Positions 54,105 through 62,652 of a DNA stretch of 64,000 nt are shown one piece after another (within the stretch, counting starts at the first letter, position 1; each line of letters opens with the position of its first letter). Source of the DNA: Polynucleobacter sp. (GTDB taxonomy: Bacteria; Pseudomonadota; Gammaproteobacteria; Burkholderiales; Burkholderiaceae); contig JAHEBW010000002.1 in NCBI GenBank assembly GCA_024642065.1, forward strand, positions 39,470 to 103,469, written 5' to 3'. A program made the translations under genes and the position numbers. The notes under the pieces are model-generated. The model saw nothing but the letters and a program-made list of their open reading frames with translations, was not told the DNA's origin and did no database searches.

Positions 54105-54757
54105 ACTTAGAAAATATTCAGCGTCGTTCGATAGCTCAGATTGCTCAAAGAATTGTTCAGGATATTCCTGAAGGTGCTCATGTGAACTTAGGGATTGGTC
54201 ACCCCATGACCATCTCTAATTATTTGCCACCAGATCGTGAAATTCTTTTACACAGTGAAAATGGTCTTTTAGGTATGGGGCCTATTGTCACTGGTGATCA
54301 AATAGATCCTGAGTTGGTTAATGCGGGCAAGCAAAACGTCACGATGCTGCCTGGTGCATCCATCTTTCACCACGCTGATTCCTTTGCCATGATTCGTGGC
54401 GGTCATATCGATATTTGTGTTTTAGGAGCTTTTCAGGTTTCTGAAAAGGGGGATATTGCCAATTGGATTACAAAAGATCCAGATGCTATTCCTGCAGTTG
54501 GCGGTGCCATGGATTTAGCCGTTGGTGCCAAGAAACTTTTTGTGATGATGGAGCATCTGACCAAGAAGGGCGAATCAAAAATTGTGCATGAATGTTCATA
54601 CCCATTAACAGCAGTCGGTGCTGTTGATCGCATTTATACAGATTTGGCAACGATTCAAGTCGCAAAGGATGGCTTGGAAGTAATTGATTGGGTAGATGGT
54701 CTAAGTTTTGAAGAATTACAAGCCATTAACGGTAGCGTGAAGTTAATCAAAAAATAA
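54101..54757 (+). CDS. pcaJ: 3-oxoadipate CoA-transferase-type subunit B
   Basis: 218 residues. The catalytic Glu lies in LLHSENGLLGMGP (SENG motif). VNLGIGHPMTISNYLP, IFHHADSFAMIRGGHIDICVLGAFQVS and KIVHECSYPLTAVGAVDRIYT follow PcaJ/ScoB throughout, and the fit to PcaJ is strong. It forms an (AB)n enzyme with the overlapping subunit A. It is followed 16 bp later by the third Bug gene. Confidence 0.88.
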   Translation: MNLENIQRRSIAQIAQRIVQDIPEGAHVNLGIGHPMTISNYLPPDREILLHSENGLLGMGPIVTGDQIDPELVNAGKQNVTMLPGASIFHHADSFAMIRGGHIDICVLGAFQVSEKGDIANWITKDPDAIPAVGGAMDLAVGAKKLFVMMEHLTKKGESKIVHECSYPLTAVGAVDRIYTDLATIQVAKDGLEVIDWVDGLSFEELQAINGSVKLIKK

Positions 54758-54772
54758 TCTGAAATCTAGGAG

Positions 54773-55741
54773 ATGAAGATGTCATTAATTAAAAAAGTAA
54801 TATTGCTGAGCGCATTGATGTTCTCAGGCTTTGTATCTGCACAAGAGTATCCAGTCAAGCCAATCAAATTGGTGGTTGGCTTTTCACCAGGAGGCGCTGC
54901 TGATACAGTAGGCAGAGCGCTGGCAGAAGGCTTATCGCAACGCCTAGGCCAACCTGTGATTGTGGAAAATGCTGCGGGTGCTAACGGTAATATTGCTGCT
55001 GACCTTGTGGCTCGATCAAAAGGCGATGGCTATGTTCTTTATTTCCCATCGATTGGTCATGCGGTTAACCCATCACTTTATAAGAAGTTGAGTTACGACC
55101 CGATTAAAGATTTCACGGCCATTGGCTTGGTTTTCACGGCACCCAATGTTTTAGTTGTTCCAGCTAATTCACCGTACAAAAAATTATCAGATTTGATTGC
55201 TGATGCAAAAGCAAATCCAGGTAAGCTTAATTTTGCTTCGAGTGGTAATGGCACATCAGTCCATTTATCAGCAGAGCTATTTTTAAAAATGGCGAATGCG
55301 CAAGCAACACATATCCCATACAAGGGAACAGGTAGTGCGATGCCAGACATTTTGTCAGGTGTCGTGAACATGAGCTTCCCTAATCTGCCAAGCGCATTGC
55401 CACACGTTAAAGCCGGTACATTAAGAGCTCTAGGTGTTACAACATCAAAACGTTCTGGTGCTGCTCCAGAAATTCCAACGATTGCTGAAGGCGGCCTTGC
55501 TGGCTATGACATGTCGACATGGTACGGTTTAGTAGCTCCTGCTAATTTGCCAGAAAAGATCAAACAACGTTTGCATAAGGAGCTACAAGCTGTTTTGGCT
55601 GATCCTAAGTTCAAAGATAAATTGATTGCTCAAGGTGCAGATCCTGCTCCTGGTTCCTCAGCTGATTTTGACAAATTTATTAAAGTTGAAATTGAGCGCT
55701 GGAGAGTCATCATCAGTCAAACAAAAATCACGATTCAGTAA
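54773..55741 (+). CDS. Bug/TctC periplasmic substrate-binding protein 3
   Basis: 322 residues with Sec signal peptide (cleaved after GFVSA, about residue 23). Motifs: KPIKLVVGFSPGGAADTVGR, VENAAGANGNIAADL and THIPYKGTGSAMPDIL. AGGAG is followed by two close ATG codons (54773 and 54779). It lies between the CoA-transferase and thiolase-like genes, joined to both by short gaps, so it is probably the binding protein for this pathway's substrate. Confidence 0.93.
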   Translation: MKMSLIKKVILLSALMFSGFVSAQEYPVKPIKLVVGFSPGGAADTVGRALAEGLSQRLGQPVIVENAAGANGNIAADLVARSKGDGYVLYFPSIGHAVNPSLYKKLSYDPIKDFTAIGLVFTAPNVLVVPANSPYKKLSDLIADAKANPGKLNFASSGNGTSVHLSAELFLKMANAQATHIPYKGTGSAMPDILSGVVNMSFPNLPSALPHVKAGTLRALGVTTSKRSGAAPEIPTIAEGGLAGYDMSTWYGLVAPANLPEKIKQRLHKELQAVLADPKFKDKLIAQGADPAPGSSADFDKFIKVEIERWRVIISQTKITIQ

Positions 55742-55746
55742 TTTAT

Positions 55747-56916
55747 ATGGCCATCGCTCGAGCTTGTATCGCTGGAATTTATGAACACCCTTTAAGGGTG
55801 GCACCTCACCATACAGTTGCCCAACTGCATGCTGAGGTGGCTAAGGGTGTCTTAGATGATGCGGGTTTAACGCTCAACGATGTCGATGCTTATTTCTGTG
55901 CAGGTGATGCGCCTGGAATGGGCCCCGTAGCTATGGCTGATTACTTGGGCCTTAAAAAACTCAGTCATTTAGATTCGACAGATTTGGGCGGTGCTTCCTA
56001 TTTAGCCCACGTTGGTCATGCAGCAATGGCCATTGCCGCAGGTAAATGCCGTGTTGCTTTGATTACTCTGGCAGGTAGACCTAAGTCAGAGGGATCATCA
56101 GGGACGCAAGTGAGAAATAAATATGCTGATGCCCCAGACTTTGCTTTTGAGAAACCTTATTCACCTGCGCCACTGAATACCTATGCCATGTGTGCCATGC
56201 GCCATATGTATGAGTTCGGAACGACGCCAGAGCAATTGGCTTGGATCAAAGTCGCAGCATCTGCACATGCCAAACATAATCCACAAGCCTTTTTAAGAGA
56301 AGAATTAAGTGTGGCTGATGTCTTAGCCAGTCCCATGATTGCTGATCCACTCAGACGAGCCGATTGTTGTGTGGTGACTGATGGTGGTGGTGCTCTATTG
56401 GTGGTGCATCCAGATATTGCTAAGACCCTCAAGCAACCTGTTGTTCAAGTAATGGGATGTGGTGAATCAACCAAAGGACAAATGGGCGGTCACGTTGATC
56501 TGACATATTCTGGTGTTGCGTGGGCAGCGCCTAAGGCTTTTGCTGAAGCCAAGCTACAGCCTAGAGATATTAAATATGCCTCTATTTATGACAGTTTCAC
56601 AATTACAGTTTTGATTCAGCTAGAAGATTTGGGCTTTTGTAAAAAAGGTGAGGGTGGTCGATTTGTTGAGGATGGCCAGCTCATTTCTGGACAAGGATCT
56701 TTAGCCTTTAATACTGATGGAGGTGGTTTGTGTAATAACCATCCATCAAATAGAGGCGGCATGACCAAGGTCATTGAGGCCGTTAGACAACTCAGAGGTC
56801 AAGCTCATCCAGCAGTTCAAGTGCCTAACTTAGAGTTTGCTTTAGCTTCTGGAATTGGTGGCGCCTTAGGAACACGTCATGGGGCATCAACACTAATCAT
56901 GGGGAGAGTCTCATGA
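55747..56916 (+). CDS. Thiolase-superfamily protein without catalytic cysteines (SCP-x/Ltp2-like)
   Basis: 389 residues of thiolase fold. Where a thiolase has its nucleophilic Cys, this chain has DSTDLGGASYLAHVGHAA; at the second Cys position near the C terminus it has ASGIGGALGTRHGAS. The His region is NNHPSNRGGM. Both catalytic cysteines are therefore missing. The fold-partner is the DUF35 protein directly downstream (4-bp overlap), as in steroid-side-chain aldolases Ltp2-ChsH2, which use tyrosines rather than Cys. A retro-aldol or acyl-transfer role on a CoA ester is likely; the substrate is unknown. Confidence 0.85.
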   Translation: MAIARACIAGIYEHPLRVAPHHTVAQLHAEVAKGVLDDAGLTLNDVDAYFCAGDAPGMGPVAMADYLGLKKLSHLDSTDLGGASYLAHVGHAAMAIAAGKCRVALITLAGRPKSEGSSGTQVRNKYADAPDFAFEKPYSPAPLNTYAMCAMRHMYEFGTTPEQLAWIKVAASAHAKHNPQAFLREELSVADVLASPMIADPLRRADCCVVTDGGGALLVVHPDIAKTLKQPVVQVMGCGESTKGQMGGHVDLTYSGVAWAAPKAFAEAKLQPRDIKYASIYDSFTITVLIQLEDLGFCKKGEGGRFVEDGQLISGQGSLAFNTDGGGLCNNHPSNRGGMTKVIEAVRQLRGQAHPAVQVPNLEFALASGIGGALGTRHGASTLIMGRVS

Positions 56917-57317
56917 CCCAATTGGAACTCAAGGGACATTTACCGAGTCCAATCATCAATGCTGAAAATGAGCCCTTCTGGAAGGCAGCTCAAGAAGATC
57001 GTTTCATCTTGAAGTTTTGTAAGGCTTGTTCTCAGTACCACTATTACCCGAGAACCATCTGTCCTCATTGTGGTTCTGACAACACTGAATGGAAAGAATC
57101 ATCAGGTGATGGCCATATCTACTCGTATACGGTCATGCGTCGTGGTGTAGAGCACCCATTTGCGATGGCATACATCACTCTATCTGAAGGGATCAAGGTT
57201 CTCAGTCACATCACTGATAGCGATGTAGATCAACTCAAAATAGGTCAAGCAGTGAAGCTTGTATTTAAGCCAACACAAGATGGACAAAAAGTAGCTTTAT
57301 TCAAAGTTGTTACATAG
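56913..57317 (+). CDS. DUF35 OB-fold zinc-ribbon protein, partner of the thiolase-like protein
   Basis: 134 residues. Rubredoxin-like zinc ribbon C-X2-C ... C-X2-C at FCKACSQYHYYPRTICPHCG, then an OB fold (GHIYSYTVMRRG). DUF35 proteins form complexes with thiolase-superfamily enzymes and complete or steer the active site. The ATGA overlap with the upstream gene supports a fixed pair. Confidence 0.9.
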   Translation: MTQLELKGHLPSPIINAENEPFWKAAQEDRFILKFCKACSQYHYYPRTICPHCGSDNTEWKESSGDGHIYSYTVMRRGVEHPFAMAYITLSEGIKVLSHITDSDVDQLKIGQAVKLVFKPTQDGQKVALFKVVT

Positions 57318-57339
57318 TTTGTTTGAAAGGGTATCTGCG

Positions 57340-58301
57340 ATGCAAAATTATTTGAAGAAATTAGTGAGCATTTTGGCTTTCATTATGGCTGTGCCCGTAA
57401 TGGCGCAATCTTACCCACAGCGACCAATTACCTTGATCGTGCCATTCGCGCCAGGCGGTGGCACAGATAGCATTGCTAGAGATTTAGGTAAGTTGCTGAC
57501 CGAAAAATGGGTCAACCGATCATTGTTGAAAATAAAGGCGGTGGTGGCGGATCGATTGGTGCCAATGCAGTAGCAAAAGCTAATCCAGATGGTTACACCT
57601 TGCTTCTTGCTACTTCTACTTTTGCAACCAACTCTGCGATTGAAGAATCTTTACCGTTCAATCCTGAAAAAGATTTTGCCCCTGTAGCCATGATTGGTCG
57701 AGGCCCTATTTTGATTGTTGCCAGCAAAAACTCTGGCATCAAAACATTGGATCAATTAATTGCACAGGCAAAAAAGAACCAGGCTATTAATTATTGTTCT
57801 GCTGGTAATGGCAGTATCAATCACTTATCAGCTGAATTATTCAAGCAAAAAACCGGTACACAAATGACTCATATCCCATACAAGGGAAGTGGTCCTGCTA
57901 CGATCGATTTGATCGCAGGTAGAACGCAAGTATTCTTTTCTACTGTGCCAACTATCTTGTCACACATCAATGCCAACTCTGTGGAGCTAGTCGCTGTGAC
58001 TGGGGCAAAACGTTTGCCACTGTTTCCTCAGACACCGTCTACATCCGAGTTTGGCCTCAAAGATTTTGATATCAGTACTTGGTGGGGAGTCTTGGCTCCA
58101 GCCAATACACCCAAAGATATTGTTGCTAAGTTAAATCAAGCCATTAATGAAGTTTCTAATAAAGATGCAGTAAAAGGACGTCTCTTAAATGAGGGTGCCA
58201 CTATTACGACTGGATCTCCTATGGATTTTCAAAACAATTTAAATAATGAATTAAGAATGTGGCGTAACTTAGTTAAAACAGCCGGTTTAAAAGGTAGCTA
58301 A
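57340..58301 (+). pseudogene. Bug/TctC binding protein 4, frameshifted
   Basis: The first frame from ATG 57340 encodes a Sec signal peptide, PITLIVPFAPGGGTDSIARD and KLLTEKW, then goes out of frame. The next frame picks up at 57507 with GQPIIVENKGGGGGSIGANAV and runs to 58301 through HIPYKGSGPATIDLIAGR. One G is missing from the run at 57509-57511: with four G the chain would read EKWGQPIIVEN without gap. Apart from this the gene is intact, so it is a recent mutation, a phase-variable G run, or a sequencing error. Joined length would be 320 residues, as usual. Confidence 0.85.
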
Positions 58302-58305
58302 TCTG

Positions 58306-59358
58306 ATGAAAATAGTAGTCATTCCGGGAGATGGTATTGGTCCAGAAACAATGGCAGTCGCTATTGACGTCTTGCAGGCGGTTTCCCAGAAATTCAATTT
58401 AAATCTGCAGTTGGAGCATGAGCTGGCTGGGCATGACAGCCTCAAGAAGCATGGCGCTACAGTGACTGATGCATTATTGAATAAAGTTAAAAATGCTGAT
58501 GGCCTGATGCTGGGGCCTATGTCTACTTATGATTTTAAAGATGAGGCTAAGGGTGAAATCAATCCTTCCAAGTTTTTTAGAAAATCATTGGATCTGTATG
58601 CCAACATCCGTCCCGCGAGAACCTATCCGGGTATTCCTTCTAAGTTAGGTGAGTTCGACGTGGTGGTGGTTCGCGAAAATACCGAAGGTTTTTATTCTGA
58701 TAGAAATATTGAATCAGGCGGTAGTGAGATGCTGATCACCCCTGATGTGGCTATCTCCTTAAGGCGAATCACTAGATCTTGTTGTGAACGAATCGCTCGC
58801 TCAGCATTTGAGTTAGCTATGACCCGCGGTCAGCATGTCACCTTGGTTCACAAAGCCAATGTTTTAAAAATTGGCGATGGTATTTTTTTAGAGGAATGCC
58901 ACAAGGTAGCTAAAGAATTTCCAACAGTTCGTGTGGACGATGTGATTGTGGATGCCATGATGGCCCATATGGTCCGAAATCCTCAAAATTTTGACGTGAT
59001 CGTGACAACCAATATGTTTGGAGATATTTTGTCCGATCTTACTGCTGAGTTATCTGGCAGTTTAGGACTTGGTGGTTCTCTAAATGCTGGTAAAGACCAT
59101 GCAATGGGGCAGGCAGCGCATGGTTCCGCACCAGATATTGCCGGTAAAAATATTGCCAATCCATTCTCGCAAGTGTTATCTGCTAGTCAACTCTTGGCTT
59201 GGTATGGGCAAAAAAATAACAAAGAAGCATTTCTAAAAGCATCTGCCGCTATTGATCGTGCAGTTGAAGAGGCTATTAAGACCGGGCGTTCCACCAAAGA
59301 TATCGGTGGGCATCTTGGTACTCAAGAAGTTGGGCAAGCTTTGTTAACCCTCATTTGA
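58306..59358 (+). CDS. Isocitrate/isopropylmalate dehydrogenase family enzyme
   Basis: 350 residues. VIPGDGIGPETMAVAIDVL, the substrate Arg cluster in LYANIRPARTYPG and VVRENTEGFYSD, the Lys in VHKANVLKIGDG, and TTNMFGDILSDLTAEL followed by AAHGSAPDIAGKNIANP complete the beta-decarboxylating dehydrogenase fold. It acts on a 2-hydroxy acid with a 3-carboxyl group; homologues use isopropylmalate, tartrate or homoisocitrate. A leu or ich neighbourhood is absent, so a catabolic role such as tartrate or a substituted malate is likely. Confidence 0.87.
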   Translation: MKIVVIPGDGIGPETMAVAIDVLQAVSQKFNLNLQLEHELAGHDSLKKHGATVTDALLNKVKNADGLMLGPMSTYDFKDEAKGEINPSKFFRKSLDLYANIRPARTYPGIPSKLGEFDVVVVRENTEGFYSDRNIESGGSEMLITPDVAISLRRITRSCCERIARSAFELAMTRGQHVTLVHKANVLKIGDGIFLEECHKVAKEFPTVRVDDVIVDAMMAHMVRNPQNFDVIVTTNMFGDILSDLTAELSGSLGLGGSLNAGKDHAMGQAAHGSAPDIAGKNIANPFSQVLSASQLLAWYGQKNNKEAFLKASAAIDRAVEEAIKTGRSTKDIGGHLGTQEVGQALLTLI

Positions 59359-59374
59359 AATCAGATAAGGCACC

Positions 59375-60172
59375 ATGAAACGATTTGAATCTAAAGTTGC
59401 GATAGTCACAGGTGCTGGTTGCGTGGGTCCTGGTTGGGGTAATGGTCGTGCCATGGCTGTGCGATTAGCTGAGGAGGGTGCTCGAGTCTTGGCAGTAGAT
59501 CGTGATCCTGAAAGATTGGCTCAAACACTAGATCTTGCAGGAGAGTTTAGAGGTTCTATTGAAACGCATTTATGCGATGTCACTAGTTCCTCAAGTATTC
59601 AGGAGATGGTTGCAGCATGCCTTGATAAATTTGGCACAATAGACATTCTGATCAATAACGTGGGTGGCTCAGCTGCCGGCGGTCCTGTTGAAATGACTGA
59701 AGAGGTTTGGGATAGTCAAATTGCTTTTAATCTTAAAAGTGTATTTTTGACATCTAAATATGTTCTTCCCGTGATGTTGGAAAAAAAGAGCGGTGCCATT
59801 GTGAATATGGCTTCCACCTCTGGGATTCGCTGGACTGGTAGTGCGCAAATTGCTTATTCAGCTGCCAAGGCTGGAATCATTCAAATGTCAAAAGTGATGG
59901 CGGTTCAATACGCCAGTTCCGGTATACGCGTTAATACAGTGGTACCTGGTCAATTACACACCCCCATGGTGGAGTTTCGTTTGGCCAAGCAACGGGTAGG
60001 CGGTGATGTTGATGAACTATTGGCGCAACGCATCAAGAGAATACCGTTGGGATTTATGGGCGATGGTCGAGATTCAGCCAGTGCTGCATTATTTTTGGCC
60101 AGTGATGAGGCGAGATTTATTACCGGTACAGAAATCGTTGTTGATGGTGGCATGAGTGTGCGATGCAATTAA
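59375..60172 (+). CDS. Short-chain dehydrogenase/reductase
   Basis: 265 residues. N-terminal AIVTGAGCVGPGWGNGRAMAV carries an enlarged glycine-rich loop; NNVGGSAAGGP, the S of NMASTSGIRWTG, Y-X3-K in IAYSAAKAGIIQ and the end GTEIVVDGGMSVRCN are all present. The GPGWGNGRA insertion is like that in the SDR at 61.8 kb (GQQPGQTLGNGRAT), so the two are related in substrate type. Classical SDR, cytoplasmic, NAD(P)-dependent. Confidence 0.88.
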   Translation: MKRFESKVAIVTGAGCVGPGWGNGRAMAVRLAEEGARVLAVDRDPERLAQTLDLAGEFRGSIETHLCDVTSSSSIQEMVAACLDKFGTIDILINNVGGSAAGGPVEMTEEVWDSQIAFNLKSVFLTSKYVLPVMLEKKSGAIVNMASTSGIRWTGSAQIAYSAAKAGIIQMSKVMAVQYASSGIRVNTVVPGQLHTPMVEFRLAKQRVGGDVDELLAQRIKRIPLGFMGDGRDSASAALFLASDEARFITGTEIVVDGGMSVRCN

Positions 60173-60210
60173 TGAACATGATGTGTTTCATCCAAAAATG
60201 AAAGTATTCC

Positions 60211-60738
60211 ATGAGTGAGAACCATATTAGAGTGCCTTTGGTTGTGCCAGGAACTCGACCTGAATTGGCTGAGATTGAAGAGAAAATCTTAGCTGAGCGT
60301 GGCCGAATCTCTTTGCTTTACCAGGTATTGCTGAATAGTAAGTCCATCGTGACGGGCTGGGAACAAATGCTAACCGCTGTTCGGAATAAAACAATTGTCT
60401 CCGCTGATTTGCGAGAAATGATTATTTTGAGAGTGGCAGTCTTAAATCAAGCTGAATTTGAGTTTGAAGCGCATATACCGCACGCGCTCAAAGCAGGTGT
60501 GTCGCAAAGCAAGATAGACAGTCTGAAAGATGAGGTATTGGGTGAGCAGTTTTCTGAGACGGAAAAATTACTCATGAAAATCACCGATCACATGACGAAA
60601 GATGTCATTGTTCCTGAATCTCTCATGAATCAATTAACGGAAAAATACTCACCAGGTGAAGTAGTTGAAATTGTTGCGACAGTTGCTGCCTACAACATGG
60701 TTTCTAGGTTTTTAGTAGCTTTAAATATCAAGCATTAA
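60211..60738 (+). CDS. Carboxymuconolactone decarboxylase (CMD/AhpD-like) family protein
   Basis: 175 residues, helical. RISLLYQVLLNSKSIVTGWEQMLTAVRNKTIVSADLREMIILRV is the CMD helix pair typical of the family. The C-X2-C pair of AhpD-type peroxidase members is not visible (the region reads QAEFEFEAHIPHALKAG), so the redox form is unlikely; a gamma-carboxymuconolactone decarboxylase-like or unknown role fits. It lies 38 bp after the SDR gene within the third catabolic group. Confidence 0.85.
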   Translation: MSENHIRVPLVVPGTRPELAEIEEKILAERGRISLLYQVLLNSKSIVTGWEQMLTAVRNKTIVSADLREMIILRVAVLNQAEFEFEAHIPHALKAGVSQSKIDSLKDEVLGEQFSETEKLLMKITDHMTKDVIVPESLMNQLTEKYSPGEVVEIVATVAAYNMVSRFLVALNIKH

Positions 60739-60793
60739 TAAAGGGTGGTCGAAATATTCTTTTGTTGTATTTAATAATAATTAAGGAGCACAA

Positions 60794-61783
60794 ATGGAAC
60801 ATGATTTTGATTCAAAGCGTCGCTTAGTACTTCAAGCTGGTTCAGCACTAGGTCTGTCAGCAGTTTCAGGCTCCTTATTTGCTCAATCTGCTTACCCTGC
60901 AAAAACTATCAGAGCAATCGTTCCATTTTCAACAGGTGGAGGCACAGATGTCGTTGGACGTGCCTTGCTCCAAAATATGTCTGCCATTTTGGGTAAGTCA
61001 TTAATTATTGACAATAAACCCGGTGCAGGAACAGTCATCGGCTCAGACTATGTTGCAAAAGCTGATCCAGATGGTTACACCTTATTGATGACAACATCGG
61101 CTTTAGCGATTAATGCATCTTTAATTAAAAATTTACCCTACAACACGCTAGTTGATTTAACTCCCGTTGGAAGAATTTGTCATGGCCCTAATGTAGTGGT
61201 TGTTCGTGCCGATAGCCCCTTCAAATCTTTAGCGGATGTGATCAAAGCCTCTAAAAATAAACCAGGTAGCCTTAGTTACGCATCATCAGGAACAGGGTCT
61301 TCTGTGCACATGTCCACAGAGCTTTTAAAGCTCATGGCCAACGTCCATATTTTGCATATCCCTTATCGCGGAGCTGGCCCTGCCTATACAGACCTTCTAG
61401 GTGGTCAAGTCGACTTATTAGTTGGAACAGCAGGCGGTGTTCATAAGTTTGTTCAGGCTGGCAGGATGAGGGCGCTTGCCATTACCTCATTGGAAAGATC
61501 TCCTGCTTATCCGGGTGTTCCAACGGTTGCAGAAACAGTACCTGGCTACTCATCTGATGTTTGGTATGGCATGTTTGCTCCCAAAGGGACTCCTCCAGCC
61601 ATTATTGAGACCTTGAACCAAGCGATGCGCAAGGCAGCTGATGTGCCTGCTTACAAAGCTGCATTAGAGAGAGATGGTTTGGTGCCATCGGTTAATTCAC
61701 CATCTGAAATGGAAGCCTTTATGCGCGCAGAAGTTGAGAGGTGGAAAAAAGTAGTAACAACCGCAAAAATTACGCAAGACTAA
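60794..61783 (+). CDS. Bug/TctC periplasmic substrate-binding protein 5, Tat-like signal
   Basis: 329 residues. The N terminus DSKRRLVLQAGSALGLSAVSG with SLFAQ has a twin-arginine and only a weakly hydrophobic core, so Tat export is plausible. After it come TIRAIVPFSTGGGTDVVGR, IDNKPGAGTVIGSDYVA, LHIPYRGAGPAYTDLLGGQ. The 29 bases at 60824-60852 of the signal region are identical to 62683-62711 in Bug 6, showing a recent shared origin or gene conversion of the export signal. Confidence 0.92.
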   Translation: MEHDFDSKRRLVLQAGSALGLSAVSGSLFAQSAYPAKTIRAIVPFSTGGGTDVVGRALLQNMSAILGKSLIIDNKPGAGTVIGSDYVAKADPDGYTLLMTTSALAINASLIKNLPYNTLVDLTPVGRICHGPNVVVVRADSPFKSLADVIKASKNKPGSLSYASSGTGSSVHMSTELLKLMANVHILHIPYRGAGPAYTDLLGGQVDLLVGTAGGVHKFVQAGRMRALAITSLERSPAYPGVPTVAETVPGYSSDVWYGMFAPKGTPPAIIETLNQAMRKAADVPAYKAALERDGLVPSVNSPSEMEAFMRAEVERWKKVVTTAKITQD

Positions 61784-61798
61784 TTAACAAAGGTATTC

Positions 61799-62602
61799 AT
61801 GATGCAAAGTCAAAGACTGAAACAAAAAATTGCCCTCATTATTGGCGCTGGTCAGCAGCCAGGGCAAACACTTGGCAATGGTAGAGCCACGGCTGAGCGT
61901 TTCGCTCAAGAAGGAGCGACTCTATTTTTGGTTGACATCAATGCAGATTGGCTAAATGAAACTGTCCAAGCAATCCGTGCAGCGGGTGGTCAGGTTGAAT
62001 CTTTAGTTGCTGATATTACGAAGGAATCGGAGTGTTCCAAAATTGTGGCTGAATGCTTCAAAAAATATGGCCGAATTGACATCCTTCACAACAATGTGGG
62101 TCTTTCAAAGGGTGATAAAAAAACACCTGAGCTTGATGTCTCTAGTTGGGAGTACATCATGGATCGCAATTTAAAGGGTATGTTCATGATGTGCAAACAT
62201 ACTCTACCGATCATGATTGAGCAGAAGTCTGGCTGCATCATCAACATCTCCTCCACAGCATCGATGGCAGCAAGACCTACGATTACATATAAAACAAGTA
62301 AAGCAGGGGTTAACGCTTTAACGCAACACATCGCCATAGAAAATGCACCTTTTGGTATTCGTGCGAATGCTATTTTGCCGGGCTTAATGGATACACCAAT
62401 GGCTATTAATAGAAGAGCTGAGGAAAGAGGTGTATCTCCAGATCTTATTAGGCAAGAAAGAAATGCTTTAGTTCCATTAAAGCGAATGGGTTCGGCATGG
62501 GATGTGGCTAATGCAGCAGTTTTCTTGGCTTCTGACGAGGCTGCTTATGTAACCGGTGTTCTTCTTCCGGTCGATGGAGGTTTGCTTCAGAAGAGGGGTT
62601 GA
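61799..62602 (+). CDS. Short-chain dehydrogenase/reductase
   Basis: 267 residues. ALIIGAGQQPGQTLGNGRATAE has the same kind of enlarged glycine-rich loop as the SDR at 59.4 kb. NNVGLSKGD, the S of NISSTASMAARPT, Y-X3-K in TYKTSKAGVNAL and the end GVLLPVDGGLLQKRG are present. It lies between Bug 5 and Bug 6 with gaps of 15 and 50 bp, presumably one operon. Substrate unknown. Confidence 0.88.
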   Translation: MMQSQRLKQKIALIIGAGQQPGQTLGNGRATAERFAQEGATLFLVDINADWLNETVQAIRAAGGQVESLVADITKESECSKIVAECFKKYGRIDILHNNVGLSKGDKKTPELDVSSWEYIMDRNLKGMFMMCKHTLPIMIEQKSGCIINISSTASMAARPTITYKTSKAGVNALTQHIAIENAPFGIRANAILPGLMDTPMAINRRAEERGVSPDLIRQERNALVPLKRMGSAWDVANAAVFLASDEAAYVTGVLLPVDGGLLQKRG

Positions 62603-62652
62603 TTTATTTACTAGAAATATCAAATTTAATTTAATAATAAAGAGAGACATGT

